NCBI RefSeq assembly: GCF_023721815.1
Contig: NZ_JAMDLI010000021.1
Span: 62,001 to 126,000 of the forward strand
Origin: Pleomorphomonas sp. JP5
GTDB lineage: Bacteria > Pseudomonadota > Alphaproteobacteria > Rhizobiales > Pleomorphomonadaceae
Reading direction: 5' to 3'
Length of the DNA: 64,000 nucleotides
The translations under genes were made by a program, and so were the position numbers. A model generated the notes under the pieces. The model did not search any database and was not told the DNA's origin. It saw nothing but the letters and a program-made list of their open reading frames with translations. Shown here piece after piece: positions 58,506-64,000 of this stretch. Position 1 is the stretch's first letter. Each line of letters begins with the position of its first letter.

Positions 58506-58527
58506 GCTTAAGGATTGCTACTTAAGC
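58506..58527. promoter_or_regulatory. Perfect palindrome at the 5' end of the EamA gene
   Basis: GCTTAAG (58506-58512) and CTTAAGC (58521-58527) are perfectly complementary around eight bases. It spans the TTG at 58515, making that an unlikely start and suggesting an operator for the transporter gene. Confidence 0.4.
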
Positions 58528-58562
58528 CCAACAGTCGGGAGGCCCGTCCGGGCCGCGATTTC

Positions 58563-59480
58563 TTGACCGCCTCTTCTGCCCCTTCCACCGGCACACCATG
58601 GCTCGGATACGGCTTTGCCGCCCTCGGAGCAGTGCTGTTCGCCTCCAAAGGCATCCTCATCAAGCTCGCCTTTGCCGAGGGCGTGGACACGTTGACGCTG
58701 CTTGCGCTCCGGATGGGGCTGTCGGTGCCCGTCTATGTTGCCGTCGGTTTCCTGGCTCATGCGCGGGAACGCCAGCGGGTTATCCCGATGCCGACCTATG
58801 CCAAGGCGTTGCTGATCGGCGTCATCGGCTACTGGTTCTCGTCCTACGCCGACTTCAAGGGCCTCGAGACGCTGACGCCACAGTTCGAGCGTCTGATCCT
58901 CTTCACCTATCCGCTTTTCGTGCTGTTGCTTGGCGCGGCCCTGTTTCACATGCCCTTGCGCTGGAAACCACTTGCGTCCTTCGGCCTCGCCTATCTCGGC
59001 CTTGCCGTCGTCTTTCTTGCCGATTTCGAGACGGGCGGTGGCGATATCGTCGTCGGCGCCCTATGGGTGCTGGGCGCCGCCGTCACCTTCGCGCTCTATC
59101 AGTTGCTCGCCGGTGGCAGCATCGCCGCCATGGGGGCGCCACTGTTCACCTCGGTCGCCATGACCGGTGCGGCGGTGGTAATCCTGGGGCTGTTCCTGCT
59201 CACGCATCCGCTATCGGCACTTCTCGTGTCCGAGAGAGCCTTTGCGCTGGCGGTGGCGCTGGCCATCGGCGCCACCATACTGCCGAGTTTTCTGATGAGC
59301 GCGGCTCTGTCGCGCATTTCGGCCGCAGCCAACTCCACCATCGGCACGCTGTCGCCGGTGGTGACGCTGTTCCTCGCCGTCCTGATCCTGGACGAACCGC
59401 TCCGCGGCGTTGATATTCTCGGCACGGCTCTGGTGGTGGGAGGCGTCGGTCTGTTCACCGTTGTCGATCGACGCCGTTGA
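58563..59480 (+). CDS. EamA/DMT-family transporter
   Basis: A roughly 305-residue inner-membrane protein with ten hydrophobic segments in two homologous EamA halves; the first begins WLGYGFAALGAVLFASKGI and the second GALWVLGAAVTFALYQLLAG. DMT permeases export or exchange amino acids and other small metabolites. No ATG is available; TTG at 58563 is preferred to TTG at 58515, which lies inside a palindrome. The start is therefore uncertain. Substrate unknown. Confidence 0.85.
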   Translation: MTASSAPSTGTPWLGYGFAALGAVLFASKGILIKLAFAEGVDTLTLLALRMGLSVPVYVAVGFLAHARERQRVIPMPTYAKALLIGVIGYWFSSYADFKGLETLTPQFERLILFTYPLFVLLLGAALFHMPLRWKPLASFGLAYLGLAVVFLADFETGGGDIVVGALWVLGAAVTFALYQLLAGGSIAAMGAPLFTSVAMTGAAVVILGLFLLTHPLSALLVSERAFALAVALAIGATILPSFLMSAALSRISAAANSTIGTLSPVVTLFLAVLILDEPLRGVDILGTALVVGGVGLFTVVDRRR

Positions 59481-59484
59481 GCGG

Positions 59485-60873
59485 TCAGGCGTGAATCGCT
59501 CGCTTGTCGACGGCGAGCGCCGCTTCCTTCACCGCCTCCGACAACGTCGGATGGGCATGACAGGTACGAGCAAGATCCTCTGCGGAACCCGAGAACTCCA
59601 TCAGAACAGCCGCTTCGGCGATCGCTTCTCCGGCCCCAGGGCCGACGATGTGAACTCCGAGCACGCGATCGGTTTCGGCGTGTGCCAGCACCTTGACGAA
59701 GCCGTCCGTCTTGAGGATCGACTTGGCGCGGCCATTGGCGATGTAGCTGAACTTGCCGGCCTTGTAGGGAATGCCGGCCGACTTGAGTTCTTCCTCGGTA
59801 CGGCCGACGGCCGCGACCTCCGGCGAGGTGTAGACCACGGCCGGGATGACGTCGTAATTGACGTGACCCGCCTTGCCGGCCATGAGCTCCGCCACCGCGA
59901 TGCCTTCGTCCTCGGCCTTGTGGGCCAGCATGGGGCCGGCGACGACATCACCGATGGCATAGATGCCCGGCACGTTCGTCTGATAGTGCCCATCGATCTC
60001 CACGCGTCCCTTGCCGTCGAGCTTGACGCCGACCTCGGCAAGACCAAGTCCTTCAGTAAAGGGCTTGCGGCCAACCGCCACCAGCACGACGTCCGCATCA
60101 ATGGTTTCCGCTTCGCCACCGGCGGCGGGTTCGAAATGCACCTTGCCGCCGTCAACGCCGGTGACCTTGCGTCCGAGCTTGAAGGTGAAACCCTGACGCT
60201 CCAGAAGCTTCTGGAACGTCTTCGCCACCTCGCCGTCGAGGCCCGGAAGGATGCGGTCGAGATACTCGATCACCGTGACACGCGCACCAAGGCGCTGCCA
60301 GACCGAACCAAGCTCAAGACCGATGACCCCGGCGCCGATCACCACCAGATGCTCGGGTACTTTCTCCAGCGACAGAGCGCCGGTTGAGGAGACTACGCTC
60401 TTCTCGTCAACGGTGATGCCGGGCAAGCCCGCCACATCGGAGCCGGTGGCAATGAGGATTTTCTTCGCTTCGACGACCGACTTGTCGCCGCCTTCGGCGG
60501 TCACTTCCACCTTGCCCGCGGCAATTATGCGGCCGGTGCCGCGATGGACGGTGATCTTGTTCTTCTTGAAGAGAAAATCGATGCCCTGGACGTTGCTGCG
60601 GATGGTGGCGTCCTTGTGGCCCATCATCGCCGAGAGATCGAGCTCCGGCGCGCCGACCTTGACGCCGAGCTTGGCGAACACATGCCCCGCCTCGTGGAAC
60701 ATCTCGGATGCGTGCAACAGCGCCTTGGACGGGATGCATCCAACGTTCAGGCAAGTTCCGCCGTGGCTTGCGCGCTTTTCGACGACGGCGACGTTCATGC
60801 CGAGCTGGGCGGCACGGATGGCAGCCACGTAGCCGCCAGGGCCGGTACCGATGACAACGAGATCGAAGGACAT
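59485..60873 (-). CDS. lpdA: Dihydrolipoyl dehydrogenase (E3)
   Basis: A 462-residue FAD flavoprotein reoxidising dihydrolipoamide, the shared E3 of 2-oxoacid dehydrogenases. The redox disulfide is in [17 protein letters not shown], the FAD motif [19 protein letters not shown] opens the protein, and the C-terminal HAHPTLSEA carries the catalytic His. It lies downstream of sucA-sucB with a LysE gene between, consistent with use in the 2-oxoglutarate dehydrogenase complex. Convergent with the EamA gene. Confidence 0.97.
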   Translation of the reverse strand: MSFDLVVIGTGPGGYVAAIRAAQLGMNVAVVEKRASHGGTCLNVGCIPSKALLHASEMFHEAGHVFAKLGVKVGAPELDLSAMMGHKDATIRSNVQGIDFLFKKNKITVHRGTGRIIAAGKVEVTAEGGDKSVVEAKKILIATGSDVAGLPGITVDEKSVVSSTGALSLEKVPEHLVVIGAGVIGLELGSVWQRLGARVTVIEYLDRILPGLDGEVAKTFQKLLERQGFTFKLGRKVTGVDGGKVHFEPAAGGEAETIDADVVLVAVGRKPFTEGLGLAEVGVKLDGKGRVEIDGHYQTNVPGIYAIGDVVAGPMLAHKAEDEGIAVAELMAGKAGHVNYDVIPAVVYTSPEVAAVGRTEEELKSAGIPYKAGKFSYIANGRAKSILKTDGFVKVLAHAETDRVLGVHIVGPGAGEAIAEAAVLMEFSGSAEDLARTCHAHPTLSEAVKEAALAVDKRAIHA

Positions 60874-60927
60874 GAAGGCACTCCTCTGAGGCTGCGGCGG
60901 CTTGTGTTCAGGTGCGCAACACGAAAA

Positions 60928-61560
60928 TCACTCGGCTCGCGAGAGGGCGAGACGGACGCTGAAGGCAATGAAGACCGCGCCGGTCACGCGGTTGATCCAA
61001 AGGCCTGCCCGCGCAAAGGCATCCCTCACCCGCGGCATGGTCAGAAAGCAGGACACGGCCGAGAACCAGAGGATGAGGCAGGTGGCCATGACAAGGCCGT
61101 AACCGCCCTTGACCAGCGCGGGCGTCTGGTGGCTGACCAGCGCGGAGAACAGGGACAGGAAAAACAATATCGGCTTGGGATTGAGGGCATTGGTCAGGAA
61201 GCCGAGACCGAAGGCGCGGAGATTGCTCATGGGTACCGCAGGCTGAGTGCCGGATTCCGGCAGCGTCGGCGCGGGCGCTCGCAACGCCATGATGCCCATG
61301 TAGGCCAGATAAGCCGCACCGGCCCACTTGATCACCGAGAACAGCAGCAAGGACTGCGAGACGATCAGCCCCAGGCCGAGGATGGTGTAGGTGAGGTGGA
61401 ACAGCAGCGACGTACCGACGCCGAAGGCGGTGAGAATGCCGGCCCGCCTGCCGTGAACGAGGCTCTGCCGCATGACCATGGCGGTGTCCGCGCCGGGCGC
61501 CACGATGGCAAAGGAGAAGACCGCCATGACGCTGGCCAGTTCGCCGAGATAGGGAGACAT
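60928..61560 (-). CDS. LysE/RhtB family transporter
   Basis: A 210-residue inner-membrane protein with six hydrophobic segments. VAPGADTAMVMRQSLVHGRR and LNALNPKPILFFLSLFSAL are close variants of the LysE family signatures. ATG 61560 has GAAAGGAAGCCG immediately upstream. It sits between sucB and lpdA, a position also seen in related genomes. It differs clearly from the other LysE-type protein in the window. Confidence 0.9.
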   Translation of the reverse strand: MSPYLGELASVMAVFSFAIVAPGADTAMVMRQSLVHGRRAGILTAFGVGTSLLFHLTYTILGLGLIVSQSLLLFSVIKWAGAAYLAYMGIMALRAPAPTLPESGTQPAVPMSNLRAFGLGFLTNALNPKPILFFLSLFSALVSHQTPALVKGGYGLVMATCLILWFSAVSCFLTMPRVRDAFARAGLWINRVTGAVFIAFSVRLALSRAE

Positions 61561-61631
61561 CGGCTTCCTTTCGATTATCGAACCGCTCTCATCGGCGGAC
61601 GTAGGCACAACGGGTCGAGCCACCAGTCATC

Positions 61632-61651
61632 CTCCCTCCACTTAGGGAGGG
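61632..61651. terminator. Hairpin after sucB
   Basis: CCTCCCT (61632-61638) pairs with AGGGAGG (61645-61651) around six bases in the short gap between sucB and the LysE gene. It may slow or partly stop transcription from sucA-sucB into lysE-lpdA; no T-run follows. Confidence 0.5.
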
Positions 61652-61681
61652 AGGCCTGGGATCATGCGCCGTCCGCTTGAG

Positions 61682-62905
<1,224 letters not shown>

Positions 62906-62967
62906 TTGAGCTTCTCTCCAGATGCGAAAAGGGGTGGAGACGGCCGGATGGCCGCCCCGAGGACCGT

Positions 62968-64000
62968 TCAGCCGAGCGCTTCGTCAAGGAAGGCGGCGAG
63001 CTGGGCGAGGTGCTTGGACATCAGGCCGGTAGCGGTGGCCGCGGCCGGTGCCCGTCCGGCGTAGCGGGCGCGCGGGTTCTTGGCGCCGATCTGCTTCAGG
63101 ACCCATTCGAGGTAGGGATCGATGAAGGTCCAGGAGCCCATGTTCTTGGGCTCTTCCTGACACCAGACGTGCTCGGCGTTCGGGAAGCGACCGAGTTCGT
63201 TGACCAGCGCCTTTGCCGGGAAGGGATAGAGCTGCTCGACACGCAGGAGATAGACGTCGTCAACGCCCCGCTTCTCGCGCTCCTCGAGGAGATCGTAATA
63301 GACCTTGCCCGAGCACATCACCACGCGGCGAATCTCGGCATCCGGCTTCAGACGCACGGTCACGGTCCCTGGATCCGACTCGGCGTGATCCCACAGCAGA
63401 CGGTGGAACGAGGTCTCCGCCCCCATGTCGGCAAGCCTGGAGACCGCCCGCTTGTGACGCAAGAGCGACTTCGGCGTCATCAGGATCAGCGGCTTGCGGA
63501 AATCGCGCGTCAGCTGGCGCCTGAGGATATGGAAGTAGTTGGCCGGCGTCGTGCAGTTGGCGACCTGCATGTTGTCCTCGGCGCACAGCTGCAGCCAGCG
63601 CTCGAGACGAGCCGACGAGTGCTCCGGCCCCTGACCTTCGTAGCCATGCGGCAGCAGGCAGACGAGACCGGACATCCTGAGCCACTTGCGCTCGCCGCCG
63701 GAAATGAACTGGTCGAAGACGACCTGCGCACCGTTGGCGAAGTCGCCGAACTGCGCTTCCCAGAGGGTCAGCGCATTGGGACGAGACAGCGAGTAGCCGT
63801 ATTCGAAGCCGAGCACCGCCTCTTCCGACAACATGGAATTGATGGCTTCGAAGGGGGCCTGCTCCGGGGACAGATTGGCGAGCGGGATATAGCGCGCCTC
63901 CGTCTCTTGATCGTAGAGCACAGCATGACGCTGGCTGAAGGTGCCGCGCTCGCAGTCCTGGCCCGACAGGCGGATCTTGTGGCCACCGAGGGCCAGAGAA
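62968..64000 (-). CDS. sucA: 2-oxoglutarate dehydrogenase E1 component, C-terminal part
   Basis: The gene runs off the right edge; about 343 C-terminal codons are seen. [20 protein letters not shown], containing the pyrimidine-domain signature, lies at the edge and the reading frame continues through [20 protein letters not shown] and [15 protein letters not shown]-like sequence ([20 protein letters not shown]) to the final [17 protein letters not shown]. It is the thiamine-diphosphate E1 of the TCA cycle. The N-terminus is outside the window. Confidence 0.96.
   Translation of the reverse strand, partial: SLALGGHKIRLSGQDCERGTFSQRHAVLYDQETEARYIPLANLSPEQAPFEAINSMLSEEAVLGFEYGYSLSRPNALTLWEAQFGDFANGAQVVFDQFISGGERKWLRMSGLVCLLPHGYEGQGPEHSSARLERWLQLCAEDNMQVANCTTPANYFHILRRQLTRDFRKPLILMTPKSLLRHKRAVSRLADMGAETSFHRLLWDHAESDPGTVTVRLKPDAEIRRVVMCSGKVYYDLLEEREKRGVDDVYLLRVEQLYPFPAKALVNELGRFPNAEHVWCQEEPKNMGSWTFIDPYLEWVLKQIGAKNPRARYAGRAPAAATATGLMSKHLAQLAAFLDEALG

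Overview
The window looks like a chromosomal segment of an alphaproteobacterium, most likely of the order Hyphomicrobiales (Rhizobiales). The lineage evidence is a gcrA cell-cycle regulator, a TIGR02300 acidic zinc-ribbon protein, a short SRP RNA directly upstream of dnaX-ybaB-recR, argD-argF-hslO, aroA-cmk-rpsA-sppA-ihfB-lapA, and a sucA-sucB-lysE-lpdA cluster. GC content is high throughout and almost all genes are intact. I saw no insertion sequence, prophage, CRISPR array or rRNA operon. The genus cannot be fixed from sequence alone.

Layout. 1-6 kb: the start of a probable succinate-semialdehyde dehydrogenase, an RluA-type pseudouridine synthase, an unrecognised 574-residue membrane-anchored protein, then fucU and ribokinase, and a xylulokinase divergent from a PA14-containing GH3 beta-glucosidase (to 8.5 kb). 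8.9-16 kb: a signalling block made of a REC-HD-GYP phosphodiesterase with a hybrid kinase (RpfG/RpfC-like architecture), kdsA and galE for surface polysaccharide, and a degenerate receiver plus ATPase-like protein preceded by a CtrA-type box. 16-22 kb: NADP glutamate dehydrogenase, rnk, recR-ybaB-dnaX and SRP RNA. 21.6-27.4 kb: a complete yejABEF peptide ABC importer. 27.5-32 kb: a DUF1284 protein, gcrA, and argD-argF-hslO. 32-39.5 kb: nudix, lapA, ihfB, sppA, rpsA, cmk, aroA (minus strand), then the TIGR02300 protein and tRNA-Ala(GGC). 40-49 kb: trpF-trpB-trpA, an LpoA-like lipoprotein facing a Dabb protein-rsmI-lysE-yraN-gshB run, an SH3 protein and a 2-hydroxyacid dehydrogenase. 49-57 kb: a PfkB kinase, an EI24 membrane protein, folC, accD, an ATC-hydrolase-like protein, a LacI regulator overlapping a GINT1-like protein, and a Trp/Pro-rich secreted protein. 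57.5-64 kb: xerC, an EamA transporter, lpdA, LysE, sucB and the 3' part of sucA.

Most of the window is core metabolism and information processing. The interesting material is in the intergenic regions: a strong candidate small RNA between rpsA and sppA with its own promoter, three hairpins and an intrinsic terminator; an intrinsic terminator placed immediately after the apparent argD promoter; a structured aroA leader with mutually exclusive hairpins; a terminator hairpin abutting the rnk ribosome binding site; a CtrA box in front of a receiver whose phospho-acceptor is Glu; and several perfect palindromes in promoter regions. None of these has been tested. Each was found by reading the sequence without database searches.
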